Assembly (NCBI RefSeq): GCF_003589595.1
Contig: NW_020653855.1
Span: 5,120,056 to 5,184,055 of the forward strand
Direction of reading: 5' to 3'
Length of the DNA: 64,000 nt
From: Hyposmocoma kahamanoa
Taxonomy: Eukaryota > Arthropoda > Insecta > Lepidoptera > Cosmopterigidae
Part shown: piece after piece, positions 24,401-33,486 of the stretch
How the letters are laid out: every line of letters starts with the position of its first letter
Position numbering within the stretch: the stretch's first letter is position 1
The notes under the pieces: model-generated
What the model was told of the DNA's origin: nothing
What the model saw: only the letters and a program-made list of their open reading frames with translations
Databases searched by the model: none
Program-made: the position numbers and the translations under genes

Positions 24401-26003
24401 GATGAGCCAAAAACAGGTCGTGCGTCTTCCGTAGAATTCTCGCTCAGTTTCAGGAATTCCCGGAACTACCGTATCGTATCTAGTTTCTACGTTACACAAT
24501 TCATTTGAAGAATTAATAATAATTATTTAATTAATAATAATAATAATAATAACACTCACACTCAACATAGCCCCGCACTAGGAAAACCCTGTGTCGCGGG
24601 TCCCATGGACACACACATAGACAACCACAAATTACACCCAAACTCACGAGAGAAATAAATGTAGGCCATACAAATATTTCTCCCGGCCCGGGAATCGAAC
24701 CTGGGACCTCTGCGTGGCAGTCCGGCATGGTAACCGTTCGGCCACCGAGGCAGTTAAAAAACAGTACATTAGTACCAGTAAAGCTCCCTGTGAAAGAGTT
24801 CGTCCAGGAAGTACTGCCACCTTACCTATTTCTGTCATCAAGCAGTAATGTGAGCATTACTGCGTTCCGGTTTTGAGGGTGCTGGTGAAATAACAGGCAC
24901 ATGAAACTTGGTCAACTTATGTCTCAGGGTGACCGGCGCAGTGTCCCTTGGATCTTTGCGATTTAAAGGTGTGAGTGGCACTGCAGCTGTTATGGACAGG
25001 CGTGTAGCTTAATATCAGGTGCACGACTTGTTCGTCCCGTCGCTTTGATATTATAAAAAAAAGTACTGCTGGTAAAATTCGTTTGTACAAAACTAAATAG
25101 GAGTTTTATGCATACAACCAAAGTCAAAACAATCCGAGCGATCACGCCTAATCTTTAGTTTGTAAAAACGAACCGTATATTAATATTATTACTTAGGCTC
25201 AATTTACATTGCCGCGGAAAGAATGGGAACTAATTTTTGTGACGAAATTGACATAGGTAGTATAATAAACTTCATGTGTGCCAACTAAATGCGATACGAT
25301 AGCTGCAGGAATCTCGGAGACAGCGAGAATTCTCCGGAAACTGCTCGGTCTGTTTTTTATTTTGGCTCGTATCTAATTTGCACATTACACAAAATAAATC
25401 AACGTATTATGCTATGATTATAAAAACAATGTAAATCAAGCCTTGAAGATTCAAAGTAGCATTCTTGTTTTCTCCCGCAATGCAAAGCTTAGAAAACAGT
25501 TCTTGAAGCGAGATTCGCTCGACGTAACGGGAATAGCACGCGGAGCATGCCACTGCTCGACGTCACGGGAATAACTTTACTTTCACTCGTAAGTTGTAAC
25601 ACTATTTTACGGTACTCATTTCGAGATTTACACATTATTATGGTATGGGCGACCTCTGTGGCCCAACTGTTTATACTGTGGGCGCTGAATGAGGTCCCGG
25701 GTTCGATTCTCGGTAGAACTAAATTGGGAAATTAACTTTTCTAAATTGGTTCTAGTATGGGTGTTCTAGGAAATGCCCCAGAGGGATTTCCATTGCTTTG
25801 GTACTCATAGAACAGGGTATTCCTTAGGGTGAGACCAGGCAATTGGTGTGGTTATCTGGCACATTATTAACTTGTAAATATTTTATATTCTACAGGTAGA
25901 ATCCGGTGGCACGGTACTCAGCACAAACTGGAATCAAGTCGGCAAAGACAAGGTCGAGATGAAACCGCCAGACGGCTTAGAATTCAAAAAATGGGAGAAT
26001 TGA
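6422..26003 (+). CDS. Sgt1: SGT1 co-chaperone homologue (SUGT1), complete
   Basis: Six exons (6422-6454, 8408-8524, 9652-9853, 10961-11046, 14035-14139, 25896-26003) join in frame to 216 codons plus TGA. Residues about 18-110 form a CS (p23-like) domain opening [15 protein letters not shown]. Residues about 130-216 form the SGS domain, with [39 protein letters not shown] and [14 protein letters not shown]1 is an adaptor of HSP90 needed for kinetochore assembly and other client complexes. There is no N-terminal TPR domain; the known Drosophila protein also lacks it. The start has A at -3 and is only 11 codons from the CS exon. Introns of up to 11.8 kb are filled with mobile elements. Identification is very strong. 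Confidence 0.95.
7365..7525 (-). mobile_element. Family B retro-repeat, fragment
   Basis: Reads on the minus strand from the ACTTGTNAACTTATGTC block to the GTCCCGTTACTTGATA 3' end. Inside a gene, this is the one clear copy antisense to its host. Confidence 0.75.
7662..8150 (+). mobile_element. Family C element, long copy
   Basis: Starts TTAACCGACTTCAAAA and ends with the inverse of ACCGACCTCAAAA followed by AGTACTCTGTACTG. It includes a central part also present in the copy at 39405-39846. Confidence 0.75.
8408..8524 (+). CDS. Sgt1: Sgt1 exon 2, CS domain start
   Basis: Thirty-nine codons, phase 0 at both ends, between tttccag and AGC|GTAAGT. It encodes [19 protein letters not shown], the first strands of the CS fold and highly characteristic of SGT1. 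Confidence 0.95.
8621..8823 (-). mobile_element. Penelope-like terminal inverted fragment, short copy
   Basis: Inverted arms AGGAAATGAAACTA...CCGGATTTAAAT enclose a hairpin with GTCACGGTTGAC and its complement. The flank continues CGCGAAAACCTAAGAACTCG, matching the outer end of the longer copy at 17875. On the minus strand a CCCGAAACG hammerhead-like core is visible. Confidence 0.6.
9652..9853 (+). CDS. Sgt1: Sgt1 exon 3, CS domain end
   Basis: Sixty-seven codons plus one base (phase 1) ending CAAG|GTATGT. It contains [29 protein letters not shown] and TQLEGEG, aligning with the end of the SGT1 CS domain. Confidence 0.95.
9988..10155 (+). mobile_element. Family B retro-repeat
   Basis: Starts AGCAGTAATGTGAGC and ends with the GACTTGTTCGCCCCG terminus followed by TATTATAAAAAAA. 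It lies in Sgt1 intron 3 on the sense strand. Confidence 0.75.
10542..10769 (+). mobile_element. 8-bp-TSD MITE, 228-bp class, copy 1
   Basis: Terminal inverted repeats ATTGACTTACAA and their complement, flanked by the 8-bp direct repeat CGTACTGG at 10534-10541 and 10770-10777. An 8-bp duplication points to the hAT or P-like groups. Confidence 0.88.
10961..11046 (+). CDS. Sgt1: Sgt1 exon 4, SGS domain start
   Basis: Completes an Ala codon from exon 3, encodes [17 protein letters not shown] and ends ATG|GTATGT. The acceptor is tactccag. Confidence 0.95.
11055..11258 (-). mobile_element. SINE-A copy
   Basis: Minus-strand copy beginning at 11258 with the tRNA-like head; the B-box GGTTCGTTTCCC is slightly mutated. 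The 3' end lies about 10 bases from the Sgt1 exon 4 splice donor. Confidence 0.82.
12283..13124 (+). pseudogene. Remnant of a DNA-transposon-associated protein gene
   Basis: An open stretch beginning [15 protein letters not shown] (ATG at 12319), then frame shifts, then 12720-13124 encoding [32 protein letters not shown] and HHARKCSR. The last segments resemble a protein family that I know as repeated, transposon-associated open frames in insects and hydra; the exact superfamily is not recalled. A GKRGRP patch links the halves. At least one frameshift and a stop break the frame. It sits in Sgt1 intron 4 in sense orientation. Confident as transposon-derived, weak on class. Confidence 0.6.
13505..14012 (-). 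pseudogene. 5'-truncated non-LTR retrotransposon, RT C-terminal part
   Basis: Two overlapping minus frames: [18 protein letters not shown]-like text at 13719-14009 and [19 protein letters not shown] at 13513-13740. These are the post-RT thumb and C-terminal region of CR1/jockey-type elements. It is frame-broken and truncated, and its 5' end stops about 20 bases before the Sgt1 exon 5 acceptor. Confidence 0.72.
14035..14139 (+). CDS. Sgt1: Sgt1 exon 5, SGS domain
   Basis: Thirty-five codons, phase 0 at both ends, between ggtttcag and TTT|GTGAGT. It encodes [14 protein letters not shown] and [13 protein letters not shown], close to the vertebrate SGT1 sequence. Confidence 0.96.
14963..15532 (+). 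mobile_element. GTCTGTCTTTT-TIR MITE, full copy
   Basis: Begins AGTCTGTCTTTTTTGAAGAC and ends with the near-complement (CCGTCTTCAGAAAAGACAAC). The body contains TTGTTGTCGATAG and CTGCTCGCAAGC, shared with the copy at 42983. Confidence 0.8.
15680..15895 (+). repeat. Dispersed repeat, also at 36893-37025
   Basis: Shares GGGTAGTCTCGAAATCA, GAGCGAGAAGATGAACC and CGCAGTTTCCGATCG with the later copy, which lacks a central part. No coding meaning is apparent. Confidence 0.7.
15960..16450. repeat. Degenerate GACTAAAACGACT repeat with inverted half
   Basis: Around 16110-16150 runs of GACTAAAACGAC occur; around 16330-16400 the complement (AAGTCGTTTAAGTC) repeats. The two halves could pair. Confidence 0.6.
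16497..16672. repeat. Palindromic cassette, copy 2
   Basis: Same 175-bp palindrome as 3918-4092, here without the 270-bp spacer. Confidence 0.85.
17973..18149 (+). pseudogene. C-terminal remnant, GIY-YIG-type retroelement protein
   Basis: The frame from ATG at 17979 reads [17 protein letters not shown] then [11 protein letters not shown] and stops at TAA. The pattern VLA.E..Y..R..REAIEI is what I know from the region after the GIY-YIG nuclease in insect Penelope-like proteins. The RT and nuclease cores are missing. Class assignment is from memory of the motif. Confidence 0.55.
18312..18409 (+). repeat. Exact 49-bp tandem duplication
   Basis: The unit AAATTAAAAATAAGG...TATAGTGAAA occurs twice in direct succession, within the Penelope-like fragment. 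Confidence 0.88.
18587..18855. mobile_element. 269-bp MITE with 9-bp TSD and TTAGG block
   Basis: Perfect 13-bp inverted ends GGTAACCTATCAA, flanked by the 9-bp direct repeat AATGTTAAC at 18578-18586 and 18856-18864. A 9-bp duplication suggests a Mutator-like element. The middle holds a TTAGG run. Confidence 0.88.
18721..18753 (+). repeat. Interstitial TTAGG-like run
   Basis: Reads TTAGG, TTTAGG, TTAGG, TTAAG, TTAGG with small slips, the insect telomere motif. It is inside the 9-bp-TSD element. Confidence 0.75.
19157..19404 (-). mobile_element. Family C element, short copy
   Basis: Inverted copy from ACCGACCTCAAAA to GAAGTCGGTTAA, lacking the long centre of the 7662 copy. Confidence 0.75.
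20297..20575. mobile_element. 279-bp MITE with TA target sites
   Basis: Inverted ends TCGACTGTGAACTG extend about 65 bp, including CAATTTTGACAAC. TA flanks both sides, as in Tc1/mariner insertions. A second inverted pair (TGGTTTATTAAATAAAAATAC) lies inside at about 20400-20487. Confidence 0.82.
20590..21206. mobile_element. Complete palindrome-spacer-palindrome cassette
   Basis: Palindrome copy 3 (20590-20765), spacer 20766-21034 and palindrome copy 4 (21042-21206). The spacer is the one found at 4093-4363. This looks like the full element of which the other loci are partial. Confidence 0.78.
21359..21644 (+). mobile_element. 8-bp-TSD MITE, 286-bp class
   Basis: CATTGACTTACAA ends, with flanks TTTACAAT and TTTACAAC (7 of 8). 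It contains a 58-bp block absent from the 228-bp class. Confidence 0.85.
22287..22512 (+). mobile_element. SINE-A copy
   Basis: tRNA-like head, body and a (TTA)n tail that abuts the MITE starting at 22521. Confidence 0.85.
22521..22748 (+). mobile_element. 8-bp-TSD MITE, 228-bp class, copy 2
   Basis: CATTGACTTACAA ends. Flanks ATAAACTT and GCAAACTT match at 6 of 8 positions, so the duplication has decayed. Confidence 0.82.
23320..23475 (+). mobile_element. GTCTGTCTTTT-TIR MITE, right part
   Basis: Holds the CAGTCGATAGTCGATAG-like block and ends TCCATCTTAAAAAAAGACTG, matching the right end of the copy at 42983. Confidence 0.65.
23540..23805 (-). pseudogene. RT tail of a non-LTR retrotransposon
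   Basis: The minus frame reads [19 protein letters not shown] then [11 protein letters not shown], the C-terminal end after the reverse transcriptase, as at 43687-44031. No catalytic part is present. Confidence 0.72.
23910..24155 (+). mobile_element. Family C element, short copy
   Basis: From TTAACCGACTTCTACAAAAGG to TTTTAGTACTCTGTATTACTG. Confidence 0.75.
24535..24755 (-). mobile_element. SINE-A copy
   Basis: Minus-strand full copy. The head at 24755 has an A-box-like GTGGCCGAACGGTTA, with (TTA)n at the other end. Confidence 0.85.
24783..25065 (+). mobile_element. Family B retro-repeat, near full
   Basis: Runs from GCTCCCTGTGAAAGAG through TACTGCCACCTTACC and ACTGCGTTCCGG to GTCGCTTTGATATTATAAAA. 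A poly-A-like 3' end suggests retrotransposition. It is on the sense strand of Sgt1. Confidence 0.78.
25640..25870 (+). mobile_element. tRNA-derived SINE (family F relative)
   Basis: Head GCGACCTCTGTGGCCCAAC, B-box GGTTCGATTCTC, then CTAAATTGGTTCTAG. It ends about 25 bases before the Sgt1 exon 6 acceptor. Confidence 0.65.
25896..26003 (+). CDS. Sgt1: Sgt1 exon 6, SGS C-terminus
   Basis: Begins after ctacag with [12 protein letters not shown] and ends GLEFKKWEN followed by TGA. The last residues match the conserved SGT1 tail. Confidence 0.96.
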   Translation, partial: VESGGTVLSTNWNQVGKDKVEMKPPDGLEFKKWEN

Positions 26004-26124
26004 ACTGGTTTTAAAATATTATATGTAACTTTTTTATTTACTTTGATTTAGATTGCGGTGTTCATAAAGTGCTGTAATTTAAAACCGTAAACATATAAGT
26101 ATACATCGCAGCTTGACAACACGC

Positions 26125-26130
26125 ATTAAA
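26125..26130 (+). terminator. Sgt1: Possible Sgt1 polyadenylation signal
   Basis: ATTAAA lies 122 bases after the stop codon. An AATAAA at 27128 is an alternative. Confidence 0.35.
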
Positions 26131-26544
26131 AAAAGTTATAACAGATTGTCTCGTGGAAATATAATGTAGGTCTCCTAAAAAAAGATTTTACAGGCAAACA
26201 TTCACCTGCAATTTGATCAGATGGTAATCTACGCATGGATGGATCATTTTTCGATGATACCTTATCGCATTAGTGGCATACACTATAGTGAAAAGATTTG
26301 GTACTCACGGATTGTTGTTCAAGGTGCACCAGACCTACAGAAAGAATATGGTTACATCGTGCGAGGAGACTCCTTTCGTGCATACCAAGGGAATACTTGA
26401 TAATTTGAAATTATGATTTTGTTTTAACATTATCGGCTGAACACCGTTTCTTTGTAAGAATATTTCGAGCTTTTTCAGTAATAATACAATTAAGCGTATC
26501 TTGTGGTTTTGTTCCTCTATAAGCATCCGTTTTTCACGTACATA

Positions 26545-26845
26545 GTAGCAGTAGAACTCTGTGACAGAATTCGTCCAGGGTAGTACTGCTACCTTACCTA
26601 TTTCTGCCGCCAAGCAGTAATATCAGCATTACTGTGGTCCGGTTTTGAAGGGTAAGGGTGTTGGTGAAATTACAGTCACATGGGACTTGTCAACTTATGT
26701 CTCAGGGTGACGGGCGCAGTGGTAGTGCCCTGCAGATCTTTGCAATTTAAAGCTCTGAGTGGCACTGTAACTGTTATGGACAGGCGTGTAGCTTACCATC
26801 AGGCACACGACTTGTTCATCCCATCACTTGATTAAAAAAAATATT
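26545..26845 (+). mobile_element. Family B retro-repeat, full copy
   Basis: The longest clean copy: GTAGAACTCTGTGACAG at the start, TACTGCTACCTTACC, ACTTGTCAACTTATGTC, GCACTGTAACTGTTATGG, and CCCATCACTTGATTAAAAAAA at the end. Confidence 0.8.
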
Positions 26846-27184
26846 ACGAATTCCTGTAACGCCGAGCGGCGATGTGCTACCCTTGCCAAAGTTAAAGACT
26901 CGGCGTTGCGAGAAACAGTCTTACGATCGGAACTACAATTAGCGACGTAATCTAATTCTTTCTGAAAAGGCTGGGATAGTATGTGCTACAATCTATAAAC
27001 AGAAATGATGTCCAAAATATGCATAATAGAAATAACGGAATTGTTTCAAAGTAATGTATTGCATTTTGCGTTAATACGTCGCAGTCGATTATATTATTAG
27101 ATTATTGTAAAATAAGACTGCTAATTGAATAAACTTTTTAAATTATATTGTTGTTTTATTCATGAAATTCGTTTAACCTTTTTT

Positions 27185-27310
27185 TTAACAGATGCATTTC
27201 AAAAGTGACAACATGGTCGACGTTAGAGCATGCACACCTAAATGACATCTATTTACTCTCGCCTCGAAAAGACTCAAATTCTATAGTTCCTTGCTGTGCT
27301 GCAATAGCGC
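27185..27310 (-). repeat. Small fragment of the 43600 retrotransposon family
   Basis: Contains CTATTTACTCTCGCCTC and a GCATGCACACCTAAAT block, like 23600-23700 and 43630-43700. Confidence 0.5.
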
Positions 27311-27394
27311 TGTAGTCTTCACTTCACTTTTTATTTTGATGGCTCCATCATTATGAGAAATGATGATTTTGCCAATGTCACGGTTGAAAGAAAA

Positions 27395-29268
27395 AAACAA
27401 AAAAAAAATACGCTGAGCTTTATTAGGACATTAACCGGTGTTGATGAGTTGGTCCACGGGGGTACTCAGTTGAGAATCTAAAACAAACGACAACACAAAC
27501 ATGTAACACGTATTCATGTCTATATGTTATTTAAGTGGATAAATTTACATAGAGTAACAATATGGGGGGAGAACACTAAAGTAATGAGATTATTTATGTT
27601 AATGGGGCGGGGGAATTTTGGAGGAAGTAAGTTATAAAGTGGAACAGCAATATTAGGGCAATTGAAAAAAATGTGTTCCAAGGTACCCTCTTCTAAGCCG
27701 CACTCGCACAGAGAGTGATCTTGGACTCTGATTTTACGCAAAAATACAGGTGCAAACATGGCCTAAGCGCAAACGTATAATGGTGGAAGTGATGTTGTTA
27801 GGCAAATCGCGACGTTTAAAAAACCAGGTTTTAGTGGGTAGATTTGGTTGGAGGTTACCATAGTGTCTACCAACAGTTTGTCGTGATTCCTGCCATAGGT
27901 CCGACCAGGAGGAGTCCGACTAGCATTTGGGGTTTGGTCATGGCGAGCAGATCTCTGGGAAAGCACTTATGATATTTGCGTACGCCAATTCTTGTCGCAT
28001 CCTTTGAAAAGGCGTCTACTGCTTCGTTGCCACTGATCCCACTGTGACCGGGAATTCAGTACAGAGTTACCTCAGTTTCCGCACAGTGACATCGGTACAG
28101 AGCTTCCTTAATTTGGAGGGTGATAGAGAAATTGTCTTTGGAGTGAAACGGTAGCTTAATAATGTCTTGGAGGCAGCTTAGTGAGTCTGAGAAAACCAAA
28201 CATTTATTAATTTTATGGGACTCAATATATAAAATGGCTTCAAGTATTGCGATAGTCTCTCCAGAAAAGACCGAATTCAGATAGGGGGATTTAAAACTGA
28301 GTACGACATTGAACTTGGGGAACCGCGGCTCCCAAGTCGCCATATTCGCGTAATTTTGAAGCGTCGGTAAAAACAGTAGCCCAGTCATGCCATTCTCTCT
28401 CAACTATATCGTTGAAGACTTGGTTTGCTCCAGGTGTATCTTTCATAATGCCAAAACTAAGATAGACTCTTGGGCGGAATGTTAAACATTTAAAATCAGT
28501 TTCAAACTACGGGTTCATATAATTTTGGGAAATAGGGAAGGGGAGATTGGAAATTTTGTTAAAACTTGATAAGAAGGGGAAGTTTCTTATGTGACCAATA
28601 AATGGAGGAAAGAATAATCTCCGACAAGGATTGCAATACGGGAATCAAAGGGTAAGAAGAAAATTGAAAGATCTTGAAAAGGAATCTATTAGCAAGGAAT
28701 TGTCTACGTAGATGTAGAGGGGGCTCCAGACATTCGGCTTGAAGAGCGTTTGTTGGTGAGGATTTCATGGCACCCGTGATTATTCTCAGGCATCTTGCCT
28801 GGATTCTGTCCATCTTAGCCAAGGCTATCTTGTTGCATGGTTCCAGAAGGAAGCCGCCATAATCAAAATGACTTCTGATGATTGCGTTGTACAGGAGCTT
28901 TTGTTATACGGATGTGAGAACACCAGAAAGTGCACGTAAGACATTTATGCTTTTTTCAGCTTTTTGACAAATATAGTTGAGGTCATGAATGCCAGATAAT
29001 TTTGAGTCCAAAATAATGCCTAAAAAATTTACTATTTCCCTCAGTTCTATGTTTTCCCCATTAACATGTATTTCAGTTTCAGGAACGCGTCTCTTGCGGG
29101 AAAAAACGACAGCTGTGCGTTTGGAAGCTGAAAGCGAGAGGCCGTGATCGGAAAGCCAAGAGTCTAGGTAAAAAAGGACAGAGTTGAGGCGTCTTCCAGT
29201 ATCTGAAAAAGATTTGGAACAAGCGTACAGGGCGATATCGTCTGCATATTGCAAGATTTTGCACACTG
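27395..29268 (-). pseudogene. 5'-truncated RT-RNaseH non-LTR retrotransposon
   Basis: Minus-strand frames give, in order: QYADDIALYA (RT active site, 29266-28904), SLSASKRTAVVFSRKRR and VNFLGIILDSKL, MDRIQARCLRIITGAM (28822-28559), an RNase H segment with FSGETIAILEA and CLVFSDSLSCLQ (28403-28056), and CECGLEEGTLEHIFFNCP (27759-27520). RT followed by RNase H and a Cys-rich tail fits the I/R1/LOA group. The first half of the RT and ORF1 are missing and several frameshifts break it. The 3' end shows AATAAA then an A-rich tail near 27395. Confidence 0.85.
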
Positions 29269-29470
29269 TAGTCTTATAAAAGGACGGAGTAAAATGACAG
29301 TTGCAGGGTTGCCACTTTTCATAACATTTCAGATAGCCATGTAGTTATTGTCGACAATAAAAAAAAAACCTAAAAAAGTTATGAAACAAAGTAAATCTGT
29401 AAAAGACTGACAAAAAACTCGTCATTTTCCAAAAAAGTTCAATAGATAACTTGACAGCTAAGATTTTACT
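29268..29470 (+). mobile_element. GTCTGTCTTTT-TIR MITE, left part
   Basis: Starts GTAGTCTTATAAAAGGACGG and continues GTTGCCACTTTTCATAAC. It joins directly to the truncated retrotransposon. Confidence 0.6.
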
Positions 29471-29483
29471 GGCAAATGGCGCG

Positions 29484-29518
29484 TCAGTTATGTTGAATGT
29501 GTGCGTTATTATTATTCT
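29484..29518 (+). mobile_element. SINE-A tail fragment
   Basis: GTTGAATGTGTGCGTTATTATT only. Confidence 0.55.
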
Positions 29519-30094
29519 ATTCTCAACCTTTTGAACTATCTATCAAAACAGATTACCCGCTTCTTCTCCGGTGACTCGGTGTCCGTCAGGATGGTTGGAC
29601 CAAACGAGATATAGAAATGAACTGCTCATTATTTACTACATATTTTCTATTGTTTAGTAAGTACCTTTATTGACATATTTCTACCTTTGCGCTAACGGAA
29701 ATATTATTAAAGAAACAAAGTGGCCAGCCATTCTGACGTCAGGTTGGCTGGACTACTTTACGTTTTTCATGGTTCTAGCAGTATGTAATTTACTTTTTTT
29801 ATATAAATACGGATAAGATAAACTGTCTTTTTAAAAGATACCTTTTGCAAAGGAGTTTTATTATTTTTTTTAAACAACTTTTTATATAAGCTTCCTAAAA
29901 TAGTGGATGTTTTTAGGTAGAAATGAGTATATTTTGGGTCAGCCAATTTAACGTCAGAATGGCTGGCCACTTTATTTCTTTAATATTTCTGTTAGTTCAA
30001 AGGTAGAAAATATGTCAATAAAGGTACTAAATAGTAGACAACAGGTAGTAAATAATGAGCACAGTTTGTATTTGGTCCAACCATCCTGACCGAA

Positions 30095-30250
30095 ATGGTG
30101 ACTCGCCTTGGCCCTTGTTACACCGTTAAGGGAATAAATCTGCAGACTGGGACTTTCACTCCATAGCCGTTCGCCATCTAAATGTAAAAGCGAAGTACTA
30201 CTAAAAGTGAATGGTTTTTTAATGGTCAACGTAAATTGCATGGAACCTGC
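30095..30250 (-). pseudogene. RT-tail fragment, same family as 23540
   Basis: CTGCAGACTGGGACTTTC and CACTCCATAGCCGTTCGCC align with 23720-23790. Too short for domains. Confidence 0.55.
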
Positions 30251-30299
30251 CTTGTTTTTTGATGTCATAGTACGAATTTTACAGGCAATTCTTACGAGC

Positions 30300-30560
30300 T
30301 TAGAAGTAGCAGTAGAGCTCCATGTGAGAGTTCATCCAGTGTAGTACTGCCACCTTACCTATTTCTGCCGCCAAGCAGTAATGTCAGCATTACTGTATTC
30401 CGGTTTTGTCAGGGTGCTGGTAAAATTACAGGCACACAGGACTTGTAAACTATGTCGTAGGGTGACAGATTGAGTGGCATTGCAAATGTCATGGACAGGC
30501 GTGTAGCTTACCATGAGGCTCACGACTTGTTCGTCCCGTCACTTGATATTATAAAAAAAA
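30300..30560 (+). mobile_element. Family B retro-repeat
   Basis: AGCAGTAGAGCTCCATG to CCCGTCACTTGATATTATAAAA. A short piece lacking the GCACTGCC block. Confidence 0.75.
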
Positions 30561-31665
30561 GGTGAACGGTTTTTGAATGGCCAACGTAAACTGCATGGAA
30601 TCTGCCTTGTTTTTGAGGTCATAGTTCGGATTTCACAGGCAATAAAAATAAAACAGCAACGTGAATAATGTTATTTAGCATTTACTAAATACATTCAATT
30701 GGACATTAATTTCACATTAATAAGATCTCTTACAGAATAGTAATACTGCATTCCATTACCTTTTGTGTGATACGTGTCCAAACGATTGTGACTAACTAAA
30801 CACCTTTATAAAGCAGCAATTTTAGAGAGCAAATTTTTTCTACTGGCAACAGGAACGCAGATGTTAAATGGCAACACTATCGATAGCGACTCTACCGTCT
30901 TTGTCATAGACAACGTATAACGACATTTTTAGCGAAATATAATTTATTAATCAGCAAAACGAGATCTGCAACTTATAATGTAAATGAGTTTTTGACATTT
31001 ACATTTTGAAGCCTGCGACCATTAGTCAATACCTGCGACCCTCTACTTATTTATTGCTTTGACATGTGTTCCTCTTCTTTATTAAATCATAATTTTTAAT
31101 GAAAAAAATTTTATAATGTAATACGATATGATTTTAATTATATAAGTAATATGACTATGTGTAATAAATGCGATCAATGTATAATATTTGCTATTAACAT
31201 TTGTATGCCAGTTACTGGCGCAACATGCTGAACTATAAGTGTAATATTAAAATATTAAACATGTAGACTGTATTTACCGTGTATGCTTACAAATAAATAT
31301 GTCTCTATCTCTACTATTTAGTTTCAGTATTTTAAATGCAATAGCTTTATTTATGACAAAGAGAGCAGAATTGTTATCTGATATTTTTACTTTTTTCACA
31401 CAATTAAAATGGTGATCTTTATTGTATCCCAAGAGTCGTGGAATATATCGGAAAGTTGGTTATGCCAGCTTTCAGTAATATATAAGTAATATATATAATA
31501 AGAACTCGTATATGAATAAGCATTTTTTTTACACAGCGAATATTGTAATGCGCATTGGAATATTCTGCGAAAAACTCGGTTCAATATGAACATAATACAA
31601 TAGATTTTCTGTTGAAGTGAACTGTGCGCAGAAATATATTTTCGCATACGAACTAGTCAAAAACG

Positions 31666-31735
31666 TTCAATTGCAAAATGTCCATCGCTAAACGTTCATC
31701 TGCAAAACGTCCATTCGCAAAACGTCCTAATCGCC
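31666..31735 (+). repeat. Short minisatellite, AACGTCCATTCGCAAA
   Basis: About four degenerate 16-17-base units with the CAAAACGTCC core. Confidence 0.7.
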
Positions 31736-32329
31736 AGTTTATTCTTGTTCAAAGGCTACCATTACAATTTTAAATCTAGTTACTAGAACTTCGTACACGT
31801 ATCACTCAATAAAATGTCCCTGTCAATTTCTGGTCGTAAACAATAAATACAAAAATATAAAAAATCGATAATCGACGATTACAACACCCGTAGTTTTCGT
31901 TTTAAACAAAGGCAGTTTGCTAATAAAGCTTAATTATAAATTGTCGATTCGTACACACTTCGTAGTAAACTATTCTCGTAACGCCGAGCTGTTCGTGACT
32001 AGGCGTTACAGGAACAACTATCTAACATCAGCATCAACCCACTTTGCTTCCACTGTCGGGCACAGATCTCTAAAGAGAAGGTTTAGGCCATTGCCATGCC
32101 AACTTCACACGTTTTCCAATAGTTGTGAACCGTCTTCAATATGCAGTTTCCATCACATTTTCCTTCAACGTTAGCTAGAGGTATTGTGCTACTTGCTTTG
32201 TTTAATGTAGATTTTTTCAAAACAGGTTGAGTATGGCTGTTCTACGCCGATGTTAAAAGACTTTATTTTAATTGCTATTTTAAGCGTAATTCTTATTTTG
32301 GCGATTTTTTTATTTATTCAAAAATAAGT

Positions 32330-32430
32330 GCGCATTTGGCCTCCGTCTCACTGATGGAAAGTGACAATGTGGTCGACGATGTAGCATGCATATCTAAATA
32401 ATGGCTATTCACTATCCAGATCCAAAATAC
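32330..32430 (-). repeat. Small fragment of the 43600 retrotransposon family
   Basis: GTGGTCGACGATGTAGCATGC and GGCTATTCACTATCC correspond to 27205-27260. Confidence 0.45.
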
Positions 32431-32434
32431 AGGC

Positions 32435-32575
32435 ACATGGGACTTGTCAACTTATGTCTCAGGGTGACGGGCGCAGCTCTGAATGGCGCTGCAACTGTTA
32501 TGGATAGGTGTGTCGCTTACCACCAGGCGCACTTGCACTTTTGTTCGTCTCGTCACTTGATATTTAAAAAAATAA
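32435..32575 (+). mobile_element. Family B retro-repeat, 3' part
   Basis: GGGACTTGTCAACTTATG through GCTGCAACTGTTATGG to CGTCACTTGATATTTAAAAA. Confidence 0.72.
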
Positions 32576-33486
32576 AATACAAAACTTACTATTTTATATG
32601 TATTTTCACATGATTTTGGTCCCGCTAAATATGCAGGTGAGTGTATAATCATAAAAATCTATACACTTTCCGTCCGGTGGAACATTTGACTGTTCGCCGT
32701 TATTACACCATAAAAAAAAATACAAACATCTTTGCGAACTTATTCTCTCTATAAATAAGCACTTTGAAGGCTACATGGGAAGGTCCCAGTCGATTCCTGA
32801 TTAAACCAATTTAAGAAACAAACTTTTCTGAGTTGCTTTCTGCCTGGTTCTGGAATGTGAGTATTTCAGAACCAGCTAAGAGAGACCTGTGCGCAGCACT
32901 GAGGCGTAAATTTTGTAGCATTGTAAACATGTGGCTGACGTCATAATACGCATTACAGATGTTTCCCAAGTTTTACGTCGTTTGACGACTACATTGGTTC
33001 AAGACTACAAGAGATCAAGAAATGTGTAGAGTCGACGCTATTTAATCTACACCAATATAAAGTTATAACACATAACAATACAGTTAAAAGTTAAAATGAC
33101 AATTTAGCCTCTAATTAGGCCTAACACGTAAAATAACTAATATGATATCAACTGAAAAATGGTGATTCTCGCGGTTGTTATACATTGGTAATAAAACTAT
33201 TTTTTTCTTAACTAAATTGCGTATTTTTTTACTAACCCATATCTTAAATAACTTAGTTCTCTTGTTTAGGCTTTCTAAATAGTCTTTTAAATGGCGGGAG
33301 TCAATATTTAGGTTTCCACTTTCACTTATACTGTGGCGGATTTGCAGTCGTGGCCGCCCCAGGCCATGTAGTCAGTATCAGCCGCCCCTTTCTCCAGCAC
33401 TCATCATATACTGGTAGACTACATAATGAATTTACTTTATTGGCAACTTTTATCGAAGTCGATTCAGAAATTTAGTTAACTATACT

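Larger units (their letters stand above)
14140..25895 (+). other. Sgt1: Sgt1 intron 5 (11.8 kb), transposon nest
   Basis: Listed separately: an inverted-repeat MITE (14963), GACTAAAACG repeats (15960-16450), palindromes (16497, 20590, 21042), a Penelope-like fragment (17875), a 9-bp-TSD MITE (18587), family C copies, 8-bp-TSD MITEs, SINEs and an RT tail (23540). I see no host exon in it. Parts of 16700-17870, 18870-19150 and 19410-20110 hold nothing recognised. Confidence 0.75.
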
